A stretch of DNA of 7,597 nt from JBQCEE01 sp051960575 (GTDB lineage: Bacteria > Actinomycetota > Actinomycetes > Mycobacteriales > Jatrophihabitantaceae), in NCBI RefSeq assembly GCF_051960575.1, contig NZ_JBQCEE010000243.1, forward strand, positions 1 through 7,597. The letters run 5' to 3'. Of the stretch, positions 1-5,351 are shown in pieces. Below the pieces are notes generated by a model. It worked only from the letters and a program-made list of their open reading frames with translations, ran no database searches and had not been told where the DNA came from. The first letter of the stretch is position 1, and each line of letters opens with the position of its first letter. Both the position numbers and the translations under genes were made by a program.

Positions 1-136
1 CTGGACCCCCGTCATGATCGACGGCAGACCCGGCTGGATCCCACCACCCTGGATCGACCCCGACCAGCAACCACGGTTCAACCACCGCAACCGCTGGTTC
101 GACCCCTTCACCGACCTCCGCACCGACAACCGGTGA
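1..136 (+). CDS. C-terminal end of a DUF222/HNH-endonuclease-type protein (5' end outside window)
   Basis: An open frame runs from the window edge (codons in phase with position 2) to a TGA at 134-136 and encodes the last 44 residues of a protein. The tail is rich in Pro, Trp, Asp and Arg and contains the segment IPPPWIDPDQQPR, followed by FNHRNRW. This kind of ending, a proline/tryptophan patch and then WxDPxQxPRxN, is what I recall from the large actinobacterial DUF222 / '13E12 repeat' family, in which an HNH nuclease motif lies just upstream. The HNH motif itself is outside the window, so nuclease identity is inferred from the tail alone. These proteins are usually multicopy in actinomycete genomes and of uncertain role. 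The 115 bp to the next gene hold no convincing terminator: the only dyad seen is a 5-bp CGATC-TCC-GATCG at 157-169 without a T run. Confidence 0.6.
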   Translation, partial: WTPVMIDGRPGWIPPPWIDPDQQPRFNHRNRWFDPFTDLRTDNR

Positions 137-251
137 GCGAAGTCGAGGACACGATTCGATCTCCGATCGTGCGCAGACCGGCCGGAGAGCCGCGTCGGGC
201 GAGCATGATTGCGCCGTCCGCCATCGGCCCTGTGCAGAGTTGGGGAGACCA

Positions 252-677
252 GTGCCCGTGCGCATCGTGTGGCCGCTCGTCATCGCGCTCATGGCGACAG
301 CGGCGGCGGCGTGCGCGAGCAGCGACAGCGGCGCGTACCGCCGTCCCCTCTGCGGAACGGTCATCGCCGAGGGCAGCGGCGAGATCAGACCGTGGTACGT
401 CGATGCGAGCAGCCGACCGACCACGACGGTCCGACTCCCCGCTCCCGGCCCGGACGAGAACGCCGGCGTCTGGGTCCAGGTGAGCGGTGACTGCCGACAT
501 GGTGCGGAGGTCTCCTTACCCGCTGCAGCGGTCGTGCGGCAGCGCGACGTCGTCCGCGCGACGGACGGCCGTGACGTCGCGATCCGGTTCTCGGCGGTGC
601 GGTCAGGCACCAGCGAGCTCACGGTGAGCACGGCGCGGGGCCAGCTGCGCCGAGTGTCCGTCCGCGTCGAACGATGA
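252..677 (+). CDS. Small predicted lipoprotein / exported protein with Ig-like beta domain
   Basis: The product of 141 residues begins with an Arg, a hydrophobic stretch (about residues 5-20, IVWPLVIALMATAAAA) and then Cys21. This is a type II signal peptide pattern; the lipobox is AAAC, which has a weak -3 residue. The mature part has Cys34 and Cys81, which could pair in an oxidising compartment. Its C-terminal third (about 95-140) has alternating hydrophobic residues and the phrase FSAVRSGTSELTV, as seen in bacterial Ig-like or chagasin-like beta sandwiches. No enzyme motif is visible. I chose GTG at 252 because a GGGGAG run at 242-247 lies just upstream. GTG at 258 is equally arguable on spacing, and TTG at 240 would put the purine run inside the gene. 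The gene ends 1 bp before the stop of the convergent regulator. Function unknown; cell-surface location is inferred. Confidence 0.7.
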   Translation: MPVRIVWPLVIALMATAAAACASSDSGAYRRPLCGTVIAEGSGEIRPWYVDASSRPTTTVRLPAPGPDENAGVWVQVSGDCRHGAEVSLPAAAVVRQRDVVRATDGRDVAIRFSAVRSGTSELTVSTARGQLRRVSVRVER

Positions 678-678
678 A

Positions 679-1047
679 TCAGCGGGCGGTCGCACTGCCC
701 GGAGCGAGCGCCGATCGCAGCATCGCGATCGCCTCGTCGATCGACAGCCCGCTCGCGGCAACGACGTCGGCGTAGGCCCGGGCGGCGGCGAAGGCCCGCT
801 CGTGTGCCGCGTCGGCCGCGCACACGAACGTCCCGGCGCGTCCGCGGGTCTCGACCAGGTCGGCCGTCTCGAGTTCGCGATACGCCCGCGCGATGGTGTT
901 GACGGCGAGCCCGAGGTCGACGGCGAGCTGCCGCACCGTCGGCAGGCGCGTCCCGACCGGGAGCCGGCCCGAGCGGATCTGCGTGGCGAGCTGCGAGCGC
1001 ACCTGCTCGTAGGGTGGAACCGCGGACGCGTGGTCGATCTCGATCAT
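679..1047 (-). CDS. GntR-family transcriptional regulator, YtrA-like short form
   Basis: The protein has 122 residues. The N-terminal winged helix-turn-helix of the GntR family spans about residues 10-76. Signature segments are PPYEQVRSQLATQIRSG (11-27), LPVGTRLPTVRQLA (29-42), and the recognition-helix region LGLAVNTIARAYRELE (45-60) followed by the wing LVETRGRAGTFV (64-75). Only about 45 mainly helical residues follow, too few for the FadR, HutC or MocR effector domains. This matches the YtrA subfamily, which typically controls an adjacent ABC transporter. No transporter lies in this window, so its target is unclear. ATG at 1047 starts directly before the domain. The gene lies 67 bp downstream of the deacetylase gene on the same strand and has its own candidate promoter with an overlapping inverted repeat, suggesting autorepression. 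Its stop faces the lipoprotein stop across 1 bp. Confidence 0.9.
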   Translation of the reverse strand: MIEIDHASAVPPYEQVRSQLATQIRSGRLPVGTRLPTVRQLAVDLGLAVNTIARAYRELETADLVETRGRAGTFVCAADAAHERAFAAARAYADVVAASGLSIDEAIAMLRSALAPGSATAR

Positions 1048-1079
1048 GACCGGCCGCGGGGGAGCGTCTTCACGCGCGG

Positions 1080-1109
1080 ATCGTAGTGCGACAGCACGAC
1101 TACCGTCGT
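1080..1109 (-). promoter_or_regulatory. Candidate promoter -10 with overlapping inverted-repeat operator for the GntR gene
   Basis: On the minus strand a TACGAT hexamer (complement of 1080-1085) fits the TANNNT -10 pattern and would place a start site about 25 nt before the regulator's ATG. No good -35 is present at 17 bp. Overlapping the -10 and filling the spacer is GTAGT (1083-1087) N11 ACTAC (1099-1103), with an inner GTGC (1086-1089) GACA GCAC (1094-1097). A third dyad, ACGAC (1096-1100) TACC GTCGT (1105-1109), shares its left arm with these. Spaced dyads of this size overlapping a promoter are typical of GntR-family operators, so autoregulation is inferred. Alternatively the dyads could simply form an RNA hairpin downstream of the deacetylase gene; there is no T tract. 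Confidence 0.35.
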
Positions 1110-1114
1110 CGAGG

Positions 1115-2746
1115 TCAGCCGACCGGGACGAGTCGCCAGCCGGTCCATCCGCTCGGCTCCGGCGAACCGCTCGCGAGGTCGATGCTCAGCCGGCCGTCGG
1201 TGCCGGCAGTCACCACGTTCAGCACCGGACCAGTGGCTGCCACCGTCGGACCCGAGCCGGCCACGCCGCCGAGGCGCTGCCACGGACCCCAGCCGGTCGC
1301 CGCCGAACTGCCCGTCGACAGGACGATGGCTCCGCTCGCGTCCCGGAGGGCGAGCACGAGGTGGGCCCCGTCGCCCGTCACCGCGAGCGCAGGGTCGGCG
1401 GTCACCACGGGCGCGGTCACCTGACGCCATGGTCCCCAGGTGGTGGCGCGATGCCGCACCAAGAGCCTGCCCCGCGTGTCGACCGCTGCCAGGGTGACGC
1501 CGCCGGAGGCGGACGCGGCGAGGGCGGGCGCGGTCGCGAAGCCGGCGCCGAGGTCCTGCCACATGCCCCAGGTTCCGCGCACCCGTTGCCGGTACCGGAT
1601 GTGTCCCGCCGGCCCACGGACGGCGAGCACCACGGTGCCGGTGGACCGATCGACACCGATGGCCGGCCGGCTCGCAGCGATGCCGCCCAGCGCCAGCCAG
1701 CCTCCTGCGCTGGTGTCGCCGACGGATCTGACCTCCACGTGCCGCTCGCGATCGACGGCCGCCACCAGCACCGTTCGGGCGTCGAGCTGTGCTGCCGCGG
1801 GCGCGCGACCGAGCTCGCCGCCGAGCCCACGTAGTGCCGACCACCGTCCGCGGTGCCGCGAGCACTCCTCCAATGGCCCTCGCGGGCCGCGCAGGAACAG
1901 GTGCAGTCCCGACGCGGTCGCTGCGGCGGCGGGGCCAGGTGCGCCGCTCGGCGCGAACGGTGCCAGTCCGCGTCGGCCGAGCAGGTCGACGAAGGCGTAC
2001 CCGCGACTGCGGTAGAACGCGATCACGGTCGGCAGCGCGGCCACCGTCGCCGGGTTCCCGGCCGGCTGGTTGTGGAAGATGATCACCGGATGGCGCAGGC
2101 TCACGCCTGCCTCGGCTCGGTCGACGATGCGGTCGATCCAGTACTGAGACGACGACCCCGACGCCTTCCAGTCCTCGGGGTCGACCGACCAGAGCCACAC
2201 CGCCTCGCCTGCGGCATGGGCGATCGCCAACGTCGCCGAGTCGTAGTCGCCGTACGGCGGCCGGAACACGCACGGGGCGACGCCGAGCAGGCGTTCCTGG
2301 GCGGCGGCCCCGCCGTCGATCTCGGCCGACTGTTCGCCCGCAGGCAGGGTGGAAAGGTCGGCGTGGTCGTACGTGTGGTTCCCGAGCGTCTGTCCCTGCG
2401 CGGCCTCGGCGCGGACCACGCTCGGTGCCGCCTCGATACGGTCACCGAGATTGAAGAAGGTCGCCCGCACCCCGGCCCGCAGCAGGATCGACAGGATCGC
2501 CGCTGTGCTGGCGCCCGGACCGTCGTCGAACGTCAGCGCCACCGTGCGACCCGCACCCGGCGCGGACCGTTGCGCTCCCCACGCAGGGATGGGGCATCCG
2601 CTCGCGGCGTCGATCGTCGATCGCGGCACTGCCGTGGTCGGCGGGTCGGCCACCGAACGGTCGCCCCGGACGACCGCCGTCACCAGGACGGCGACGACCG
2701 CCATGCAAGCCGGTACCGCCGACACGCTCCGACGACCGTGCGTCAT
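1115..2746 (-). CDS. Secreted polysaccharide deacetylase (NodB/CE4) fused to a C-terminal PLL-like beta-propeller
   Basis: The product has 543 residues. A signal peptide or N-terminal anchor (MTHGRR, then a hydrophobic run at about 8-26) sends it out of the cell. The NodB domain covers about residues 68-260 with all carbohydrate esterase 4 motifs: TFDDGPG (72-78; Asp74 expected base, Asp75 metal ligand), HTYDH (124-128; metal-binding His124 and His128), RPPYG (162-166), the DPEDW motif (189-193) and IIFHN with His225. The enzyme should remove N-acetyl groups from a glycan such as peptidoglycan or chitin-like polymers using a divalent metal. From about residue 280 the protein carries six Trp-centred repeats of 43-49 residues (Trp302, 350, 393/396, 437/440, 486/489, 534/537) with W-x-x-W-x-x-LGG and D-x-x-G-x-L phrases, like PLL/fucolectin-type propellers, so carbohydrate binding is inferred. 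ATG at 2746 was chosen because GGGGG lies 4 nt upstream and it starts at the signal peptide; an upstream in-frame ATG at 2818 adds 24 non-signal-like residues. Confidence 0.9.
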   Translation of the reverse strand: MTHGRRSVSAVPACMAVVAVLVTAVVRGDRSVADPPTTAVPRSTIDAASGCPIPAWGAQRSAPGAGRTVALTFDDGPGASTAAILSILLRAGVRATFFNLGDRIEAAPSVVRAEAAQGQTLGNHTYDHADLSTLPAGEQSAEIDGGAAAQERLLGVAPCVFRPPYGDYDSATLAIAHAAGEAVWLWSVDPEDWKASGSSSQYWIDRIVDRAEAGVSLRHPVIIFHNQPAGNPATVAALPTVIAFYRSRGYAFVDLLGRRGLAPFAPSGAPGPAAAATASGLHLFLRGPRGPLEECSRHRGRWSALRGLGGELGRAPAAAQLDARTVLVAAVDRERHVEVRSVGDTSAGGWLALGGIAASRPAIGVDRSTGTVVLAVRGPAGHIRYRQRVRGTWGMWQDLGAGFATAPALAASASGGVTLAAVDTRGRLLVRHRATTWGPWRQVTAPVVTADPALAVTGDGAHLVLALRDASGAIVLSTGSSAATGWGPWQRLGGVAGSGPTVAATGPVLNVVTAGTDGRLSIDLASGSPEPSGWTGWRLVPVG

Positions 2747-2780
2747 GCTGCCCCCGATGCTCAGCACGAGCGTCTCCGGA

Positions 2781-2796
2781 GCCGGCGACGGCCGGC
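2781..2796 (-). other. Stem-loop dyad in the deacetylase leader
   Basis: GCCGGC - GACG - GCCGGC (plus-strand reading) is a perfect 6-bp inverted repeat centred about 42 nt upstream of the deacetylase ATG, within the 137-bp gap between the operon end and this gene. An adjoining 8-bp palindrome CTCCGGAG lies at 2774-2781. If the transcript starts further upstream, for example near the TACGAC at about 2825-2830 (minus strand), this would fold in the 5' leader. In such GC-rich DNA, dyads of this size also arise by chance. Confidence 0.25.
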
Positions 2797-2859
2797 AGGG
2801 GCGAAGGCGGCGTCGCACGCGGGACGTCGTAGGGTCGCTGCCGAGCCGATCGGATCAGA

Positions 2860-2879
2860 CGGCGCCGACGGCTGCGCCG
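2860..2879 (-). terminator. Possible stem-loop after the catabolic operon
   Basis: Four bases beyond the stop of the NTF2-like gene there is a perfect 6-bp inverted repeat, CGGCGC (minus strand) with an 8-nt loop and GCGCCG. It is GC-only and is followed by TCTGATCC rather than a T run, so it is at best a weak or U-less terminator. An alternative pairing (GCCG-A-CGGC) overlaps it. The position at the end of the operon is the main argument. Confidence 0.22.
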
Positions 2880-2883
2880 GGAC

Positions 2884-3303
2884 TCATCGCTGCGGCAGGC
2901 CGTGCAGGTACCCCTTCTGCTGGACGCGGGCGGTGAAACGCCAGCCGCCGGCCGTGCGCGCGAAGGTGTCGTGGTACCAGAGCCCGACGAAGATGACCTG
3001 CTCGCCGATGTACATCGGGTTGTGACAGATGCTGCTCGCGGTGGCCGCGTCGCCGGTGAGCTGCACCTTCGTCGTGCCGACGAGGTGCTGGTGGCCGGAG
3101 AAGTTCGGCAGCACGGACGCCAGCCACTGCTTCACCTCCGGCAACGGCCCGACGATGCCGCCCGTGGCGGTGAAGTCGAGCGTCGCGTCGGGCGTGAAGA
3201 GGTCGTCGAGGTCGTCGAAGCGGTGGAAGTCGATGGCGTAGCTGTAAGCGGTGATGAGGTCCTGCAGCGCGAGCCGGTCGGCGAGCTGTTCGAACGTGGT
3301 CAC
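2884..3303 (-). CDS. SnoaL/NTF2-like fold protein (SnoaL_4-type)
   Basis: The protein has 139 residues, the usual size of a single NTF2-fold domain. It begins with the amphipathic helix FEQLADRLALQDLITAYSYAID (split here as helix residues about 4-25). It continues with FHRFDDLDDLF and TPDATLDF (about 26-44), then SGHQHLVGTTKVQL (69-82), SSICHNPMY (90-98) and a closing strand GGWRFTARVQQKGYL (119-133). This layout is that of the SnoaL_4 group, which includes scytalone-dehydratase- and ketosteroid-isomerase-like enzymes. Tyr20, Asp39/Asp43, His71/His73 and His94 are polar residues that could line the cavity; which of them act is not known. The GTG start at 3303 overlaps the TGA of the preceding dehydrogenase gene (GTGA), implying translational coupling. 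A 36-residue upstream extension in frame is Arg-rich and overlaps that gene, so I excluded it. A dehydratase, hydratase or isomerase role in the same pathway is inferred. Confidence 0.88.
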   Translation of the reverse strand: MTTFEQLADRLALQDLITAYSYAIDFHRFDDLDDLFTPDATLDFTATGGIVGPLPEVKQWLASVLPNFSGHQHLVGTTKVQLTGDAATASSICHNPMYIGEQVIFVGLWYHDTFARTAGGWRFTARVQQKGYLHGLPQR

Positions 3304-4322
3304 GAGACACCGGCCAGCACCGCGACTGCGCCGAGCCGGGCGGCCGGCGACCCGAACAGGTGCGCGCTGCCGTGCGCACGCTTGAAGAACAGGTGCGCGT
3401 CGTGTTCCCACGTGATCGCGATGCCGCCGTGCAGCTGGATCATCTCGGCAGTCACCGTCTGCAGCGCCTCGCTGCAGACGAGTGCGGCAGCCTCGCCGTC
3501 GACCTGTCCCGCGGCGGCGGCCAGGGACATCGACCGCGCCCCCTCGACGACGACGTGCAGGTCGGCGAGACGGTGCTTGATCGCCTGGAAGCTGCCGATG
3601 GCGCGGCCGAACTGGTGGCGCACCGTGACATAGGCGACCGTGCGCTCGAGGGCGGCCTCGGCCGCTCCCGTGGCCTCGGCGGCCAGCGCGACGAGGGCGG
3701 ACGCGCGGGCCCGGGCGAGCGCCGCGCCGGCATCCGCGGGCCCGAGCCGGCGGGCGGGCGTGCCGTCGACGGTGACGGTCGCGAGTCGGCGCGTGACGTC
3801 CACGGTCGGCGTCGCGACCGCGTCACCACCCTCGGCCAGGTACACCGCACCGTCGGTCGCGGCGACGAGCAACACATCGGCGGTGTCGCCGTTCAGCACG
3901 TAGTGCGCCGTGCCGGTCAGCCGGCCGTCGACCGCCTCGACCACCGGCGTCCACGCGCCGTCGTCGCCCGACCAGCAGACCGCCGCGACACTCGTGCCCT
4001 CGGCCAGCGCAGGCAGCAGGTCGAGCCCGTCGCCGAGCGCGAGCAACAGTTCGGTGGCGAGGACGCCGGAGCCGAGCAGCGGGCTCGGCGTCAGCGTGCG
4101 CCCGAGCTCGGTCATGACGGCGGTCATGGCGAGGCGGCCCGCGCCCACGCCACCGTGCTCCTCCGGCACGAGCAGCGCAGGTGCGCCGATCTCGGCGAGG
4201 CGGCGCCAGAGGTCGGCGTCGTAGCCGGTGTCGGACGCCGCTGCGCGCCGGACCGCAGCGCTGTCCGATTGTTTCGTCAGCAGGCCGCGGACGGCAGCCG
4301 CCAGGTCGTCGAGTTCGCTCAT
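3300..4322 (-). CDS. Acyl-CoA dehydrogenase, small beta-type subunit (second copy)
   Basis: The product has 340 residues, shorter than the roughly 380 of a homotetrameric acyl-CoA dehydrogenase. The N-terminal helical domain contains LWRRLAEIGAPALLVPEEHGGVG (about 39-60). The middle beta domain is shortened and lacks the (W/C)xTEPxAGSD flavin segment. The C-terminal helical domain keeps RHQFGRAIGSFQAIKHRLAD (235-254), the motif that contributes the Arg contacting the FAD pyrophosphate, and LHGGIAITWEHDAHLFFKR (298-316). The loop that carries the catalytic Glu (YEGT) in medium-chain dehydrogenase has no Glu here. These traits fit the beta partner of heteromeric alpha2beta2 dehydrogenases of the FadE27/FadE32/FadE33 kind, which use FAD to desaturate bulky acyl-CoAs together with an alpha subunit. 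The ATG at 4322 overlaps the previous gene's stop (ATGA), and the stop overlaps the NTF2-like gene (GTGA). Confidence 0.9.
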   Translation of the reverse strand: MSELDDLAAAVRGLLTKQSDSAAVRRAAASDTGYDADLWRRLAEIGAPALLVPEEHGGVGAGRLAMTAVMTELGRTLTPSPLLGSGVLATELLLALGDGLDLLPALAEGTSVAAVCWSGDDGAWTPVVEAVDGRLTGTAHYVLNGDTADVLLVAATDGAVYLAEGGDAVATPTVDVTRRLATVTVDGTPARRLGPADAGAALARARASALVALAAEATGAAEAALERTVAYVTVRHQFGRAIGSFQAIKHRLADLHVVVEGARSMSLAAAAGQVDGEAAALVCSEALQTVTAEMIQLHGGIAITWEHDAHLFFKRAHGSAHLFGSPAARLGAVAVLAGVS

Positions 4323-5284
4323 GCCTCACCTCGCAGCGATGCCAGGACACGCGCCCGATGGCGGGCCTGCGTGCCCCATGCGCTCACCAACGCCCGGATC
4401 TTCACCAGCCACAGCGACAGGTCGTACTCGGCCGTGTACCCGATGGCGCCGTGCACCTGCAACGCCACTCGCGAGGCCCGGTAGGCGGCGTCCGTGCAGG
4501 CGACCTTCGCCGCCGAGACGTCCCGCGCCAGCGTCGGTGCGTCGGTGTCGAGCGACAGTGCCGCGGCCCACACCAGCGGTTGAGCCAACTCGAGCCCGAC
4601 GTGGGCGTCCGCGAGCTGGTGCTTCACCGCCTGCTGCGAGCCGATCGGCCTGCCGAACTGGGTGCGCTGCTTCGCGTACTCGACCGCGCGGGCCAGCGCG
4701 GCCTGACCGGCGCCGAGGATCTGCGCGGCCGTGCCCAGCGCGGCAACCTCGAACGCCCGCCGTGCGTCGACCGCGCCGAGGTCGTCGCCCGGCGTCACGG
4801 CGGCGAGCCGGCGCGTGCGGTCGACCGACTCGCGCGGCTGTCGATCAGCCGCCCGAAGGAGGCGATCACCGTCGACGAGCAGCACCACGTCGGCGACCGC
4901 GCCGTCGCAGGCGAACGGCACGTGCGGCGGCGCCGCGAGCGTCACGACGGCGTCGCCACCGACGGCGTCGGCCAGCAGCTGCGAACCGCTGGGCAGCAGC
5001 GCCGGCAGCGCCAGCGTCTCGACGAACGGGCCCGGCGCGGCGGCCCGCCCGATCTCGGTCAGCACCACGACGAGCTCGACGGCGGACGCGTCCAGCCCAC
5101 CGGCCGCCTCGGGCGCGAGCACGCCCAACGCACCCATCGCCGCGAGCTTCGACCAGAGGGCGCGCCCGGGCGCGACATCGCCGTCACCCCAGGCGCGCGC
5201 GACCGACGGCACGTCGGCCGCGGCGAGCAGGTCGCGCAGGGCAGCGGCGTAGTCCCGCTGCTCCGGTGAGAGAGCGCACCTCAT
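4319..5284 (-). CDS. Acyl-CoA dehydrogenase, small beta-type subunit (first copy)
   Basis: The product has 321 residues. The N-terminal domain shows LSPEQRDYAAALRDLLAA (5-22) and LWSKLAAMGALGVLAPEAAGG (43-63). The middle domain has no TEPxAGSD flavin motif and is short. The C-terminal domain has KQRTQFGRPIGSQQAVKHQL (205-224), the FAD-contacting Arg/Gln motif, and QVHGAIGYTAEYDLSLW (276-292), and the chain ends before any YEGT-type catalytic loop. It is therefore a beta-type subunit expected to need an alpha partner, presumably the 373-residue protein encoded just upstream. ATG at 5284 was chosen because the normal dehydrogenase start (MRCALSPEQ) is there. The frame stays open upstream to 5509, but that 75-residue extension is Arg/Ser-rich, unlike the family, and overlaps the alpha gene. 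A 58-bp spacer separates it from the alpha gene, the only gap in the operon. Its stop overlaps the next start (ATGA). Confidence 0.9.
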   Translation of the reverse strand: MRCALSPEQRDYAAALRDLLAAADVPSVARAWGDGDVAPGRALWSKLAAMGALGVLAPEAAGGLDASAVELVVVLTEIGRAAAPGPFVETLALPALLPSGSQLLADAVGGDAVVTLAAPPHVPFACDGAVADVVLLVDGDRLLRAADRQPRESVDRTRRLAAVTPGDDLGAVDARRAFEVAALGTAAQILGAGQAALARAVEYAKQRTQFGRPIGSQQAVKHQLADAHVGLELAQPLVWAAALSLDTDAPTLARDVSAAKVACTDAAYRASRVALQVHGAIGYTAEYDLSLWLVKIRALVSAWGTQARHRARVLASLRGEA

Positions 5285-5351
5285 CTCGGGGCCCCCGCGG
5301 GAACGTGGAGCGTCTTGTGCGGAACGTTCTCGTGGGGTGTTCTCATCTCGG
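5280..5351 (-). repeat. 10-bp direct repeat flanking the inter-dehydrogenase spacer
   Basis: CCGAGATGAG on the minus strand (CTCATCTCGG at 5280-5289 and at 5342-5351 on the plus strand) occurs twice, 62 bp apart. Each copy contains a stop-start overlap: the first holds the alpha gene TGA, the second the beta gene ATG. Removing one copy plus the intervening bases would join alpha and beta by a direct ATGA overlap, the same arrangement as at the beta-beta junction. Between the copies are a GAACGTTC palindrome (5322-5329) and a near-repeat GCGGGAACGT (5297-5306) / GCGGAACGT (5319-5327). Confidence 0.7.
5281..5346 (-). CDS. Possible 21-residue micro-ORF bridging the two dehydrogenase genes
   Basis: On the minus strand an ATG at 5346-5344 overlaps the alpha gene's TGA (ATGA). 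The frame runs 21 codons and ends in a TGA at 5283-5281 that overlaps the ATG of the beta gene (again ATGA). The peptide starts MRTPHENV, continues PHKTLHV and ends PAGAPR; it matches nothing I recognise and has no signal or membrane segment. Its role, if translated, could be only to carry ribosomes from one gene to the next by termination-reinitiation. No separate Shine-Dalgarno site is evident. It may equally be a chance frame created by the repeat-bounded spacer described separately. Confidence 0.25.
   Translation of the reverse strand: MRTPHENVPHKTLHVPAGAPR

Noticed and set aside
157..169. CGATC-TCC-GATCG dyad as a terminator for the first gene
   Set aside because: Only 5 bp of stem, a 3-nt loop and no T tract.
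1044..2273. 409-codon minus-strand open frame
   Set aside because: It lies inside the deacetylase gene in another frame, is extremely Arg/Gly-rich and shows no domain; the deacetylase frame has clear motifs throughout.
2747..2818. Upstream start extending the deacetylase by 24 residues
   Set aside because: The extension precedes a well-formed signal peptide and is Pro/Arg-rich; ATG at 2746 has a GGGGG purine run 4 nt upstream.
1853..3025. 390-codon plus-strand open frame opposite the deacetylase
   Set aside because: Antisense shadow typical of high-GC DNA; Arg-rich, no motif, and it runs across a gene boundary and intergenic region.
5322..5329. GAACGTTC palindrome as a KstR-type steroid operator
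   Set aside because: KstR sites as I know them have AAC-NN-GTT spacing, while here AAC and GTT abut. The site also lies mid-operon, so an operator role is unsupported.
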